Assembly (NCBI RefSeq): GCF_026586805.1
Contig: NZ_JAPFHA010000020.1
Span: 1 to 64,000, forward strand
Length of the DNA: 64,000 bases
Direction: 5' to 3'
Origin: Niveibacterium sp. 24ML
Lineage (GTDB): Bacteria; Pseudomonadota; Gammaproteobacteria; Burkholderiales; Rhodocyclaceae
Positions 43,388 through 53,210 of this stretch are shown here, piece after piece. Position 1 is the stretch's first letter. The number at the start of each line of letters is the position of its first letter. A model generated the notes under the pieces. The model ran no database searches. It saw only the letters and a list, made by a program, of their open reading frames with translations, and was not told where the DNA came from. The position numbers and the translations under genes are program-made.

Positions 43388-46168
43388 TCATTTTGATTCG
43401 GCCGTCTTGAAGTCGCCCGCGAAGACCTGAACCAGCTTTGCCGGATCAAAGTACTTGCGGATCGCGGCATTGACATCGTCGACCGAGACCGCGTTGAGCG
43501 CCGCTTCGCGCGCGCGCTCGAATGCCATGGTACGCCCCAGATCAAGCTGACTGGCAAGCGCGCTGGCGAGCGCTGCGTCCTGGGTGCGGCCAAGCGTCAT
43601 TTGCTGGATCAAGCCGGTGCGCGCCTCGTTCAGCTCCTGTTCGCTGACCCCGTCGCGCACGAAGCGCTGCAGCTCATCGTCGAGCGACGCGCGCAGTCGC
43701 GGGAGGTTCTGCGGTGCATAAATGGCGTAGAGCATGAGCGCAGTGTTCTCTTCGCGTGCATTGCCACGCAACACACTGCCCGCGCCGTAGCTAAGCCCCT
43801 CTTTTTGGCGCAGACGGTCAGCGAGGCGGCTCTTGAGCCCAGCGCCATCACCCAGCACCTGATTCGCCAACACGGCGGCCGGGTAATCGGCCGACTCATC
43901 CCGCAGCGGCATCGTGAGCCCTGCGATGAAGAACGCGTTGGCTTTGTCCGGTGTTTCAAGCGAAATCACCTTGGGCGCCTTGGCGCGGAAGGGCTGCGGC
44001 ACGCGGGCGTAGGCCTCGGCGCTTCGCCAGCCGGCGGTCAGTCGCTCAAGCTGCGGCTTCACCGCCACGGCATCGAAATCGCCCACCAAGGCGATCTGCG
44101 CGTGCTCGGCCCCGTAGAAGCGGCGATGGAAGCCTGCAAGCGCCCGTGCAGATACCGCCTTGATCGCAGCGGCCTCTTCGGCGGCGGTCGCCACATAGCG
44201 AACGTCCCCCTTGGGCCATGGATTGTCGTGGCGACCCAGCGCCCGCATGGCCACCGCCTGCGGCTCACGCCGCGCGGCATCCAGTTCGGCCAGCGCTTCG
44301 GTGCGCAACTGTTCCAGTTCGCCGGCAGGGAACGTAGGCCTGCGCAGCACATCCTGCAGCAGATCGAGGAAGGCGGTGAGCTTGTCGCGTCGGGTATCGA
44401 AACTGACCAGCACCAGATTGCCGTCTTGCGCGGTGATCGATAGCTGCGCCTTGAGTGCGTCGAGCGCATCGGCGATCTGTTGCCGGTTGCGGCCCGCCGC
44501 GCCCCGCGTGAGCATGGCAGCCGTGAAGCTCGCGACGGTTTCCTGCCCCACGAGCGAACGTTCGTTCCCCATCCGCAACACGATCTGGCCGTGCACGGTG
44601 TTGCCGCGCGTGCGCTTGGGCAAGAGGGCCAACTGGGCGCCACTGCTCAAGCGGCTGCGTGTCGTGCGCGCCTCGATATTCTCGGGCGAGGGTTCGAAGA
44701 CTTCGCCCTCTGCCTGGGCGGTCTTGCCTGCATAGCCGGCCAGCGTGTCGGCCAGCGGCGGCACCGCAGGTATCTCGACACGGACAGGCTTTTCAACCGG
44801 AATGAACTGGCCAACGGTGCGGTTGGCCGCTTTGAAGTAGCGCTCCGCCACACGCTGCACGTCGGCAAGGCTTGCGCCTTCAATCCGGTCGCGCCCAAGG
44901 AAGAAAAGCCGCCAGTCACCCAGCGCAATGGCTTCGGACAAACCGACGCCAAAATCCACCGGGTCGTTGAGCATTTTCTCGAAGCCGTTCAGCAGCGCGA
45001 CGCGGGCGCGCTCGACTTCGGCTGCGCTCAGCGGTTTGCGCGCGATGTTCTCGATCACATCCACCAGCACCTTGCGCACTTCCGCGCGCGACTGCTTCTG
45101 GTTCAACTGCGCAACGAAGCTCATGTAGCCCGGCTCGGCAAGCTCCAGGTTCCATGCGCTCACGCTGGCCGCCTTGCCGCTTTCAACCAGGGCTTTGTGC
45201 AAACGCCCGCTCGGGCTATCGCCAAGGACGAAGGCCAGCAAGGAAAGCGCCGCGGTGTCCGGATGCGCACCGGCCGGGACGTGGTACTGCACCCCCACCA
45301 GCTGGATGTCGCCAACGCGCGAGAGGCTCACCTCGCGTTCGCCGTCCTGGGTCGGCTCGCGCGTCCAGGTCGGCTGCAGCACCCGCGTCGGCCGCGGAAT
45401 CGGGGCAAAGTAGGCCTGCACCTTCTGCAGGGCCGCCGCTTCGTCAAACTTGCCAGTGATGATGAGCACCGCGTTATCCGGCTGGTAGTAGCGTGCGTAG
45501 AAGGCCTGAAGGTTCTCGATTCGCACGCCCTCGACGTCGCTGCGCGCGCCAATGGTCGACTTGCCGTAGTTGTGCCACTGGTAGGCGGTGGCAGCCATCT
45601 TCTCCCACAGCATCTGGCCAGGGCTGTTCTCGCCCGCCTCCATCTCGTTGCGCACAACGGTCATCTCGGCATCGAGATCCTCCCGCGCGATGAAGGCATT
45701 GACCATGCGGTCCGCTTCCATCCGCAGGGCCCAGTCCAGGTTGTCGTCAGAGGCCGCAAAGGTTTCGTAGTAGTTCGTGCGGTCGAACCAGGTGGTGCCG
45801 TTCATCTGCATGCCACGGCGCTTGAACTCGGAGTCGATCGTGTTGCCCGGAAAGGACTTCGAGCCCTTGAACATCAGGTGCTCAAGCAGGTGCGCCATGC
45901 CGGTTTCGCCGTAACTTTCGTGGCGTGAGCCCACCAGGTAGGTGATATTGACCGTAGTGCTGGGCTTGGTCGCGTCCGGCGCAAGCAAGACGCGCAGGCC
46001 GTTTGCGAGTCGATACTCGGTGATGCCTTCCACCGTGCTCCCCCGTTCAATGCCGGCAGGCAAGGCAGGCAGCGCGCGCACCGCGGGTTCTGCAGCGAAC
46101 ACGGGGGATGCTGCGATCAGGCAAAAGCCCAGCGCAGTCGCGCGCATCAAGGCCGAAATGAATGACAT
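43388..46168 (-). CDS. M16 family zinc metallopeptidase (two-domain, exported)
   Basis: Large insulinase/pitrilysin-type protease (926 aa) with a signal peptide (1-26). The inverted zinc motif HLLEH (with the preceding Gly-Met-Ala) lies near residue 95 in the first M16 half, followed by a third Zn-ligand Glu region. The second half is a catalytically silent M16 repeat. Likely periplasmic. ATG 46168 is chosen because it precedes a clean signal peptide; the longer in-frame ATG would not. It is downstream of tusA. Confidence 0.9.
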   Translation of the reverse strand: MSFISALMRATALGFCLIAASPVFAAEPAVRALPALPAGIERGSTVEGITEYRLANGLRVLLAPDATKPSTTVNITYLVGSRHESYGETGMAHLLEHLMFKGSKSFPGNTIDSEFKRRGMQMNGTTWFDRTNYYETFAASDDNLDWALRMEADRMVNAFIAREDLDAEMTVVRNEMEAGENSPGQMLWEKMAATAYQWHNYGKSTIGARSDVEGVRIENLQAFYARYYQPDNAVLIITGKFDEAAALQKVQAYFAPIPRPTRVLQPTWTREPTQDGEREVSLSRVGDIQLVGVQYHVPAGAHPDTAALSLLAFVLGDSPSGRLHKALVESGKAASVSAWNLELAEPGYMSFVAQLNQKQSRAEVRKVLVDVIENIARKPLSAAEVERARVALLNGFEKMLNDPVDFGVGLSEAIALGDWRLFFLGRDRIEGASLADVQRVAERYFKAANRTVGQFIPVEKPVRVEIPAVPPLADTLAGYAGKTAQAEGEVFEPSPENIEARTTRSRLSSGAQLALLPKRTRGNTVHGQIVLRMGNERSLVGQETVASFTAAMLTRGAAGRNRQQIADALDALKAQLSITAQDGNLVLVSFDTRRDKLTAFLDLLQDVLRRPTFPAGELEQLRTEALAELDAARREPQAVAMRALGRHDNPWPKGDVRYVATAAEEAAAIKAVSARALAGFHRRFYGAEHAQIALVGDFDAVAVKPQLERLTAGWRSAEAYARVPQPFRAKAPKVISLETPDKANAFFIAGLTMPLRDESADYPAAVLANQVLGDGAGLKSRLADRLRQKEGLSYGAGSVLRGNAREENTALMLYAIYAPQNLPRLRASLDDELQRFVRDGVSEQELNEARTGLIQQMTLGRTQDAALASALASQLDLGRTMAFERAREAALNAVSVDDVNAAIRKYFDPAKLVQVFAGDFKTAESK

Positions 46169-46281
46169 GGAAACTCCTGGCTCAGGCGGACACAACGGCA
46201 GCGCCGTCATGACGGGATCGTGCAACGGTTGGTGGCTTCGCTGGCAGCGCCGCGCTGGGCGCGCACCCACTCAGGCGCGGG

Positions 46282-46527
46282 CTATTTGCAGCGCAGAATG
46301 AACTCGAGTTCCTTGTCGGCGGTTTCGCCGTTGGACACCAGTTCATGGCCAGTCTGGCGACAAAAGGCCTGGAAATCGCGCACCGACCCCTGATCGGTCG
46401 CGATTACCCGCAGCAACTCGCCAGTGTTCATTTCTGCCAGCGCCTTCTTGGCACGAAGAATCGGCAAGGGGCAGTTCAGCCCGCGTACATCCAGGTCACG
46501 ATTCACATTCATTCTGTTTTCATCCAT
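46282..46527 (-). CDS. tusA: Sulfur carrier protein TusA
   Basis: Small persulfide carrier (81 aa) for tRNA thiolation and other sulfur transfer. The signature RGLNCPLPILRAKKAL contains the active cysteine. The CRQTGHEL segment and strand after it fit the TusA fold. ATG 46527 or 46512 are both possible. It lies 54 bp downstream of the M48 protease gene. Confidence 0.93.
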   Translation of the reverse strand: MDENRMNVNRDLDVRGLNCPLPILRAKKALAEMNTGELLRVIATDQGSVRDFQAFCRQTGHELVSNGETADKELEFILRCK

Positions 46528-46581
46528 TCACTTTACGCAGCCCGCTTGTGCCGCGCTGACAACACGCCAAGCTGCGACAGC

Positions 46582-48018
46582 CTATCGCCGGCGCTCACGT
46601 TCAAGATCACGACGACGCTCCTGAAACTCTGCCAGCCGGGCCTCGGCGGCCGTCCGTTCATAGTAGTCGCCATCACGCCCGCGCAAGCCGAGCGAGAGTT
46701 GCTCGATTGCGGAGTAGATCGCGCCACGCAAATAGTAAGCCTCGGCTTGCGCGCGGTGCTGCGCGAGCCGCTTGCCTTGGGCCGCGCTGGCCTTGGCAAG
46801 GCGGCTGTAGAGGCGATCGTCGGTGTTATCCAGGCGCAGGCGCTCACTGGCCAGCGCTGCGGCTTCGCCAGGCTTGCGTGCGGCCAGCAACGCATCGACT
46901 TCAGCGTAAACGAGCGCGCGGCTCTGCGGAAAGCGCTGGCGCGCCAGTTGCAGCACCTTTGCCGCCTGCGCCGGCTGCCCGGCCTGAATCAAGACTTCAC
47001 CATCGAGCAGATCGACCATGGCGCTGTTCAGGTCGAGCTTATGCAGCGCATCAACATCCATTCGCGCCGCCGCGGTCTTGTTCAGCTTCAGGTTTGCCCG
47101 GGCGCGTGCATACCAATGCGCCGCGGCGGCATTCACCCGTTGCGGCGGCTCGCCGGCAAAGCGCGCGAGGGTCTCTTCAGGCACTTGCTCAAGCGATTCG
47201 ATCTTGGCCTTCACCATTGAAAAGTCGACCGAGTCGATCACCTGGCGGTAGGGAATCTGCTGCACGCGGTTGGCAACGTCGCTGATGCGCTCGGTGGTCA
47301 GCGGGTGTGATCGCAGATAGGCGTAGGCGCCACTGTCAAAAACGCGGGTCGCGCGGTCAAGGCGTTCAAAGAAATCGACCATGCCGCGGGTGTCGAAGCC
47401 GGCCGCCTCAAGGGTCTGCAAGCCCACGCGGTCGGCCTCGCGCTCGTAGTCGCGCGAATACGCCAGCTGCAGCGAACTGGCGGCCGCCTGCCCCGCCATC
47501 GCGGCCGCACCGGCAGCGTCCCCGCCCGCCCTGGCCGCCAGCACGGCCATGACCAGTGTCGCCAGCATCATGTAGCCCATGTTCTGCTGCTGGGCCATCA
47601 TGCGCGCCATGTGGCGCTGCTGCACATGCGAGATTTCGTGCGCCATCACCGAGGCAAATTCGGATTCGGACTGGGCGGCAAGGAAGAGGCCCGTGTGGAA
47701 GTAGAGCACCCCGCCCAGCGTCGCAGCGGCGTTGATCGATTTGTCCTGGAACACGAAGTACTGAAACTGCTGGCTGGGGGTCGAGCTGACCGCAACCATT
47801 CGCGCGCCAAGGCGTGCAAGGTAGTCCTCGATTTCAGGGTCATCAAGATAGCGCGCATCGCCAAAGCGGATCTGCCGCACGATCGCTGCGCCGATCTGGC
47901 GCTCCATCTGCGGTGATAGCTCCGCCTGAGCCGAATCGCCCAGGTCGGGCAAGCCGTCCGCAATGGCTCGAACGGAGAACAGGGCGGCGAGCAGGCTCGC
48001 CAGCAGGCGCTTTTTCAT
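46582..48018 (-). CDS. bepA: M48 family metalloprotease with TPR repeats (BepA-like)
   Basis: Periplasmic zinc protease that in E. coli aids LptD and BAM biogenesis. The zinc motif HEISHVQQRH sits near residue 137, and after it a Met/Ala-rich hydrophobic segment. The C-terminal ~180 residues form TPR repeats. A signal peptide starts at ATG 48018 (MKKRLLASLLAALF). 478 aa. I use the E. coli gene name by similarity of architecture. Likely first gene of a bepA-tusA-M16 unit, and divergent from moaC. Confidence 0.9.
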   Translation of the reverse strand: MKKRLLASLLAALFSVRAIADGLPDLGDSAQAELSPQMERQIGAAIVRQIRFGDARYLDDPEIEDYLARLGARMVAVSSTPSQQFQYFVFQDKSINAAATLGGVLYFHTGLFLAAQSESEFASVMAHEISHVQQRHMARMMAQQQNMGYMMLATLVMAVLAARAGGDAAGAAAMAGQAAASSLQLAYSRDYEREADRVGLQTLEAAGFDTRGMVDFFERLDRATRVFDSGAYAYLRSHPLTTERISDVANRVQQIPYRQVIDSVDFSMVKAKIESLEQVPEETLARFAGEPPQRVNAAAAHWYARARANLKLNKTAAARMDVDALHKLDLNSAMVDLLDGEVLIQAGQPAQAAKVLQLARQRFPQSRALVYAEVDALLAARKPGEAAALASERLRLDNTDDRLYSRLAKASAAQGKRLAQHRAQAEAYYLRGAIYSAIEQLSLGLRGRDGDYYERTAAEARLAEFQERRRDLERERRR

Positions 48019-48127
48019 GAGCGTATGATAACGGCCTGCCCGCAAAGCCTTTGCGGTGACCAACAGAAGATAACAAATCTTCCCCAGCCAGTCGTACCGC
48101 AACGCCCCGCCAATCCTGACGATCACG

Positions 48128-48610
48128 ATGCCAGACGCAACACTCACCCACTTCAACCCGCGCGGCGAGGCCCACATGGTCGACGTGGGTGCCAAGCATG
48201 AAACAACGCGCATTGCGCGCGTCAAGGGGCGCATCTCGATGCTGCCGGACACGCTTGCACTGATCCTGCGCGGTGACGCAAAAAAGGGCGATGTGCTGGG
48301 CATTGCGCGGATCGCGGGGATTCAGGCATCCAAGCGCACCGCCGACCTGATTCCGCTCTGTCACCCGATTCCGCTGACCCATGTTTCCGTCGACTTCACT
48401 GTCGACGAGGCAAACCCCAGCATCGAGGTGCTGGTAACCGCAGAAACCGTGGGCCGCACCGGGGTTGAAATGGAAGCGCTGACCGCCGCATCGGTGGCGC
48501 TGCTGACCATTTACGACATGTGCAAGGCGGTCGATCGTGGCATGCAGATCGGCGAGATCCGCCTGATCGAAAAACTCGGCGGAAAGTCCGGGCACTGGCA
48601 GGCCGAGTGA
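48128..48610 (+). CDS. moaC: Cyclic pyranopterin monophosphate synthase MoaC
   Basis: Second enzyme of molybdenum cofactor synthesis, converting the MoaA product to cPMP. The conserved [25 protein letters not shown] and MCKAVDRGM segments are present. 160 aa. Other moa genes are absent from the window. It leads a three-gene plus-strand group. Confidence 0.96.
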   Translation: MPDATLTHFNPRGEAHMVDVGAKHETTRIARVKGRISMLPDTLALILRGDAKKGDVLGIARIAGIQASKRTADLIPLCHPIPLTHVSVDFTVDEANPSIEVLVTAETVGRTGVEMEALTAASVALLTIYDMCKAVDRGMQIGEIRLIEKLGGKSGHWQAE

Positions 48611-48665
48611 CTGTCCACGCTGTTCGCACCCTCAACGCAAACCAACCTTCATACCGATCCCGCGC

Positions 48666-50174
48666 ATGAGCAAGGAAGTCGAACTCAAACTCGCACTGGC
48701 GCCGCAAGCGCTGCCCGCGCTGCGGAGCAACCCGTTGATTGCCGAGGCGCCGCTTGAAGGCGCCAATGGCATCCTGCTCAACACCTACTTCGACACGCCG
48801 GGCCTGGAACTGCGGGCACGCAAGATCGCGGTGCGAATGCGCAAGGACGGCGAGAACTGGATCCAGACGGTCAAGTGCGCTGCCGCATCGCTGGGCGGCC
48901 TGGCGAGCAGGCCGGAATGGGAACAGCCCTCTGATGGCGAGCATTTCGATTTCAGCCAGATCGACGCAGCTGAGGTCCGAAGCGCGCTCGAGAGCGTCAA
49001 GAAACGCCTGGCGCCGATCTTCACCACCACATTCGCGCGCAGCACGCGGCGCCTGACGCCCAAGCCGGGCGTCGTGATTCTGGCAATGATCGACGAAGGC
49101 AGCATCGAGGCCGGTGGCCGCAGCAGCCCACTCTGCGAACTTGAACTCGAACTGGTGTCCGGCGACCCCCGCGAGCTTTACGCACTGGCCCTGCAACTGG
49201 CCGAGCAACTGCCCTTGCACCCGGAAGACGCCAGCAAGGCTCAGCGCGGGTACGAACTGCATCAGAACATCAAGCCCTCGCCACGACGTGCGCGCCATGT
49301 TGCGCTTGACCCGAAGATGCCCGCGCACGAGGCATTCCTGACGCTTGCCTACGAAACCCTGGCGATGTGGCAAGCCAACGAGAACCTTGCACTGCGACTC
49401 GATGACCCCGAGTTCGTCCATCAAGCGCGGGTCGCCCTGCGCCGCTTCCGCACACTGATCTCGCTGTTCCGCGATGCGCTGCCCAAGCCTTTGCGAAGCC
49501 GCTATTCCGCGCTGTTCAAGGCACTCGCCGACAGCCTCGGCGGCGCACGCGACGCCGATGTCGTGCTCTCTACCCTGCTGCTGCCGATCACCACCACCTG
49601 CAAGGTCGGTGACGACCTCAACCGCCTGGTGCGCACCCTGGAACTGCACCGCGACGATCAACGCAAGAAACTGCGCAGCAAGGAGAGCGCCGCCGAGCGG
49701 GGCCGCGCGCAACTGGAACTGGCCGCCACACTTCATTCGCTGCCCGATGCCGATGCGGGATCGATCAGCAAACTGGCTCGGCGCGCGATGCGGCGGGTCC
49801 ACAAGAAAGCGCTTGCCTGCCTTGCGGCGGCAGATGCCGGTGACGCGGCGCAGCTGCATCAACTACGCATCGTGCTGAAACGACTGCGCTACGGGCTCGA
49901 TTTCTTCAGCGCGCTCTGGGCGCCCAACGCGGTGCAAGCCTACGCCCGGGCGCTCGCAACACTGCAGGATGGCTTGGGTGACATCAACGACGCCGCAATG
50001 GGCAACCGACTGCTGGCCGAGGTGTCTGGCGACGACCCCGGCCTCGCGGCCGCGCGCGCCTTCACCGCCGGCTGGCATGCCCCCCGCATCGCGCAGCTCC
50101 GCGCCAAAGCACTGGCCGACGCTAAAACCCTGCTCACCAGCGAGACCCCATGGAAGAACAAGAAGGAAAAATGA
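48666..50174 (+). CDS. ygiF: CYTH-CHAD domain inorganic triphosphatase
   Basis: N-terminal CYTH domain (about 1-200) with the MSKEVELKLAL start (ExExK-like metal site) and a C-terminal CHAD domain (about 220-500) with HQARVALRRFRT and LKRLRYGLDF. E. coli YgiF of this layout hydrolyses inorganic triphosphate; CHAD domains bind polyphosphate. 502 aa. Operonic with the SixA-type phosphatase (4-bp overlap). The gene name is by analogy. Confidence 0.88.
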   Translation: MSKEVELKLALAPQALPALRSNPLIAEAPLEGANGILLNTYFDTPGLELRARKIAVRMRKDGENWIQTVKCAAASLGGLASRPEWEQPSDGEHFDFSQIDAAEVRSALESVKKRLAPIFTTTFARSTRRLTPKPGVVILAMIDEGSIEAGGRSSPLCELELELVSGDPRELYALALQLAEQLPLHPEDASKAQRGYELHQNIKPSPRRARHVALDPKMPAHEAFLTLAYETLAMWQANENLALRLDDPEFVHQARVALRRFRTLISLFRDALPKPLRSRYSALFKALADSLGGARDADVVLSTLLLPITTTCKVGDDLNRLVRTLELHRDDQRKKLRSKESAAERGRAQLELAATLHSLPDADAGSISKLARRAMRRVHKKALACLAAADAGDAAQLHQLRIVLKRLRYGLDFFSALWAPNAVQAYARALATLQDGLGDINDAAMGNRLLAEVSGDDPGLAAARAFTAGWHAPRIAQLRAKALADAKTLLTSETPWKNKKEK

Positions 50175-50641
50175 GCACCGCCAAAGGCATGGATCTGATC
50201 CTGTGGCGGCATGCCGAAGCCGAGTACAGCAGCCCTGACGAAACCCGCGCCCTGACCGAGAAGGGCCGCGACCAGGCCGAGCGCATGGCGAGATGGCTCA
50301 CGCGCAATGCGCCGAAGGATCTGAAGATCATTGTCAGCCCGGCAACGCGCACGCGTCAGACCGTGGCGCCCTTCTCAAGCAAGATTGCGATTGATCCGCG
50401 CGTCAGCACCTCCGGCAGCCCCGAGAGCCTGCTTGAAGCAGCCGGCTGGCCCAAGACCGACGGCGCGGTGCTGGTCGTTGGCCATCAACCCACGCTGGGC
50501 GAAGTGGCTGCGATGCTGCTCGGCCAGGCCGGGGCCGAAATGTCGGTGAAGAAGGGTTCGATCTGGTGGTTCCGCGTTCGCGAACGCCATGGCGTGCGCG
50601 AAACCATCCTCAAGGCCGTGGTCCCGGCTGAACTCACCTGA
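50171..50641 (+). CDS. sixA: SixA-type histidine phosphatase
   Basis: Histidine phosphatase superfamily member of the SixA subfamily, which dephosphorylates phosphohistidine in HPt or NPr proteins. The RHG-type motif is WRHAEAEY near residue 15; the second catalytic His is in VGHQPTLGE. 156 aa. Overlaps the CYTH/CHAD gene by 4 bp. The exact target cannot be inferred here. Confidence 0.85.
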   Translation: MSTAKGMDLILWRHAEAEYSSPDETRALTEKGRDQAERMARWLTRNAPKDLKIIVSPATRTRQTVAPFSSKIAIDPRVSTSGSPESLLEAAGWPKTDGAVLVVGHQPTLGEVAAMLLGQAGAEMSVKKGSIWWFRVRERHGVRETILKAVVPAELT

Positions 50642-50662
50642 CGCGCCGCGCACGGCCAGAAT

Positions 50663-50690
50663 AAAAAAAACGGCGCCCGCGGGCGCCGTT
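50663..50690 (-). terminator. Terminator of aroG (also shared)
   Basis: A perfect ten-base stem (AACGGCGCCC with GGGCGCCGTT) followed on the minus strand by eight T. It also lies just after the SixA gene and may act for it in the other direction. Confidence 0.88.
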
Positions 50691-50710
50691 CTCGTTTGCA
50701 GCAGTTCAGC

Positions 50711-51793
50711 TCAGTCGGCGGTGGCGCGGGCCACGCGGCGCTGACGCACCGCCGCAGCCAGGGTGTCGAGCACACCAAGGCTGTCTTCCCACCCGATGCA
50801 AGCGTCGGTAATGCTCTTGCCGTATTCCAGCGGCTTGCCCGGCACCAGATCCTGCCGGCCGTCCTTCAGGTGAGACTCGACCATCACACCAATGATGCGA
50901 TCTTCGCCGGCAGCAAGCTGATCCGCCACATCCTGTGCCACCACGATCTGGCGCTCGTAGCGCTTGCTGCTGTTGGCGTGCGAGAAATCGACCATCACCT
51001 TGGCCGCCACGCTGGACGCCGCCAGTTCCTTACAAGCGGCATCCACGCTGGCCGCATCGTAGTTGGTGGTTTTGCCGCCGCGCAGGATCAGGTGGCAGTC
51101 TTCATTCCCGCCCGTCGAGACAATCGCCGAATGGCCCGCCTTGGTCACCGACAGGAAATGGTGGGGGCTGGCAGCGGCCTTGATTGCATCCACCGCGATC
51201 TTCACGTTGCCGTCGGTGCCGTTCTTGAAACCAACCGGGCTGGACAGCCCCGAAGCCAGTTCCCGATGCACTTGCGACTCGGTGGTGCGGGCGCCGATCG
51301 CGCCCCATGAGATCAGATCAGCGATGTACTGCGGGGTGATCATGTCGAGGAACTCGGTCGCGCAGGGCAATCCCATCTCGTTGATCTCCCAAAGCAGTTC
51401 GCGCGCGATGCGGATGCCTTCGTTGATCTTGAAACTGCCGTCGAGCATCGGGTCGTTGATCAAGCCCTTCCAGCCCACCGTAGTGCGCGGCTTCTCGAAA
51501 TACACCCGCATGACCACCAGCAAGTCATCGCGCAAGCGGTCTGCTTCTACCTTGAGCTTGCGTGCGTAATCCTTGGCCGCTTCGGTATCGTGAATCGAGC
51601 ACGGGCCAATGACCACCAGCAGACGATCATCCTGACCATGCAGGAGACGATGAATGCCGCTGCGTGCGTCATAGGCCGTCTGGGCCGCTTGCGGTGTGGC
51701 CGGAAACTCACGCAGGACATGGGCCGGCGGCACCAGTTCCTTGATTTCGCGGATGCGGACGTCGTCGATATGCAAGCGGGTAGAGGCATTCAT
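50711..51793 (-). CDS. aroG: 3-deoxy-7-phosphoheptulonate synthase (DAHP synthase)
   Basis: First enzyme of the shikimate pathway, joining phosphoenolpyruvate and erythrose-4-phosphate. It is of the class I, AroFGH type: VIGPCSIHD, RVYFEKPRTTVGWKGL, GARTTESQVHREL and DFSHANSSKR are all visible. The N-terminal segment that senses aromatic amino acids in E. coli is present. 360 aa. Monocistronic. Its control region at 51825-51880 is unusual and listed separately. Confidence 0.96.
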   Translation of the reverse strand: MNASTRLHIDDVRIREIKELVPPAHVLREFPATPQAAQTAYDARSGIHRLLHGQDDRLLVVIGPCSIHDTEAAKDYARKLKVEADRLRDDLLVVMRVYFEKPRTTVGWKGLINDPMLDGSFKINEGIRIARELLWEINEMGLPCATEFLDMITPQYIADLISWGAIGARTTESQVHRELASGLSSPVGFKNGTDGNVKIAVDAIKAAASPHHFLSVTKAGHSAIVSTGGNEDCHLILRGGKTTNYDAASVDAACKELAASSVAAKVMVDFSHANSSKRYERQIVVAQDVADQLAAGEDRIIGVMVESHLKDGRQDLVPGKPLEYGKSITDACIGWEDSLGVLDTLAAAVRQRRVARATAD

Positions 51794-51826
51794 GGTTCAG
51801 GGTTCCGGGAAAAGGCAGGGATGCGA

Positions 51827-51876
51827 GCGCAATTTTTTGCGCTACAACCAAAATTTAGCGCACGATTATAGCGCAC
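51827..51876 (-). promoter_or_regulatory. aroG promoter with repeated GCGC elements
   Basis: On the minus strand TATAAT (51870-51865) forms the -10; the -35 is poor. Around it TGCGCTA occurs twice as direct repeats 13 bp apart (within 51856-51876) and once inverted (51838-51844), and a hairpin GCGCAA-TTTT-TTGCGC is at 51827-51842. This looks like an operator array and leader hairpin, protein unknown. Confidence 0.45.
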
Positions 51877-51978
51877 AAGTCGCCTGGCTGCCGCGGCGCA
51901 CCATGCACAGCACGCCAAAGCGCCCGCCCAACCGGCCGCCCACAACTGATCAGCGGCGCCGGAGGCCTGCGCATCAAC

Positions 51979-52009
51979 GAACAGGGCGCACCTGCGGTGC
52001 GCCCTGTTC
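51979..52009. terminator. Large hairpin after the PEP-CTERM esterase gene
   Basis: A perfect 14-bp stem (GAACAGGGCGCACC, 51979-51992, with its mirror 51996-52009) and a three-base loop, without a T-run. Position suggests termination or mRNA 3'-end protection for the gene ending at 52052. Confidence 0.6.
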
Positions 52010-52051
52010 GGCACTCGGCCGGCGCGAACACGCGCCAGCCCTGGCATGCCA

Positions 52052-53080
52052 TCAGGCCGAGCGACGGCGCCCCAGCATCACGGCGAACAGCGCGATGCCT
52101 GCCAATGCCAGGGAGCCGGGCTCCGGCACCACGGCATCAAACATGGCATCCGCCAGCAGTTCATGGGCGTAGGTCGTCGGATGCTGCCAATCCCAGAACA
52201 GATGCTGGTTCCACATCGTCGGGTCCATGGCGCAGCTGGTCCAGAGGCAGGCCGCCTGGGTTTCAGTCAGGCCAAAAGCCGAAGCATTCGCAACAATACC
52301 TTCCACCGCCGAGAAGGCATCGAAGCGCACCACGCGCCCCGGCGCCATCGCGTCAATGCCGCTCAGTGCCTGGTCCAGCACGCTGTTGAAACCGATGCTC
52401 AGCCCAGTGGCCGCGCCAACGGCCTGCGGCCCTGCCTGCGCAGCGCCGGGAGTGCGGCCCAGATTAGGCATGTTGCCCACCATGACATGCTGCGCGCCGC
52501 TCATGATCAGGGTTTGCGTAATGGTCGCAAGATTGGTCACCGCCTCGATCACGGCGGCCTGGTAGGCCTGCGGCGTGCTCGCGGGGTCGCGCATCAGCGC
52601 CGCAAAGTCATTCGGCCCGCCCCACACGACGTACAGTGCATTCGAGTCAACCGTATGCTGGGCAAGGTAGCGCTCCATCTGCGTGCGCATGCCGGGGAGG
52701 TCTGCCGTCGCCAGCACGGGACCAAGCACCGGATCGTTGATGTACAGCGGATCGTGCAACACCGCGTTGTCCGTGCCGGTGTATGAGCCGGACACCGCGT
52801 AGTTGCTCACCTGGGCACTGCTGAAACCAAGCTTGCTGGCAAGGTATTCCGCGGCCACCGGGCCATTGCTGAAGCGCCCGTTCCAATAGGCCGGCGGTGG
52901 CGGTGCGAAATCGCCGGTGGCTGCGTAGAAGTTGCCGGGGTCAGACAACGAATCGCCAAACAGGATCATCTGGCTGAACGGGGCTGCCCAAGCCTGCCCG
53001 CCTCCGCCAAGCAGCAGGACCGAAGCAACAAACAAGGAGCGGGTGGCCGACCACGCACGAACAACGCTAGGTTTTGACAT
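52052..53080 (-). CDS. GDSL-type esterase/lipase with PEP-CTERM anchor
   Basis: Exported SGNH hydrolase: signal peptide to about residue 31, block I FGDSLSDPGN, a GPND block III, and DWQHPTTYAH carrying the catalytic Asp/His. The C-terminus is VPEPGSLALAGIALFA plus RRRS, a PEP-CTERM sorting tag (motif, hydrophobic helix, basic tail), so it is probably processed by an exosortase (EpsH/XrtA) and linked to exopolysaccharide. ATG 53080 follows GGAG. 342 aa. The exosortase is not in this window. Confidence 0.88.
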   Translation of the reverse strand: MSKPSVVRAWSATRSLFVASVLLLGGGGQAWAAPFSQMILFGDSLSDPGNFYAATGDFAPPPPAYWNGRFSNGPVAAEYLASKLGFSSAQVSNYAVSGSYTGTDNAVLHDPLYINDPVLGPVLATADLPGMRTQMERYLAQHTVDSNALYVVWGGPNDFAALMRDPASTPQAYQAAVIEAVTNLATITQTLIMSGAQHVMVGNMPNLGRTPGAAQAGPQAVGAATGLSIGFNSVLDQALSGIDAMAPGRVVRFDAFSAVEGIVANASAFGLTETQAACLWTSCAMDPTMWNQHLFWDWQHPTTYAHELLADAMFDAVVPEPGSLALAGIALFAVMLGRRRSA

Positions 53081-53210
53081 GGAGTTCTCCGACAATCGAT
53101 GGGTTGCAATCGGGGCCACTGGATTTGTCATCGACAGCGCGCCGCTAGGCACAATGTAGCCGTGCAACGACATCCTTTGCTGCTCGAGCGTCGATTTTCC
53201 AGGGCCAAGC

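Noticed and set aside
44480-45928. A 482-codon frame opposite the M16 peptidase gene
   Set aside because: Antisense of an obvious peptidase gene with a zinc motif; the translation looks like random GC-rich sequence.
51891-51980. A -35 box for aroG
   Set aside because: No TTGACA-like hexamer at a suitable distance; only the -10 is credible.
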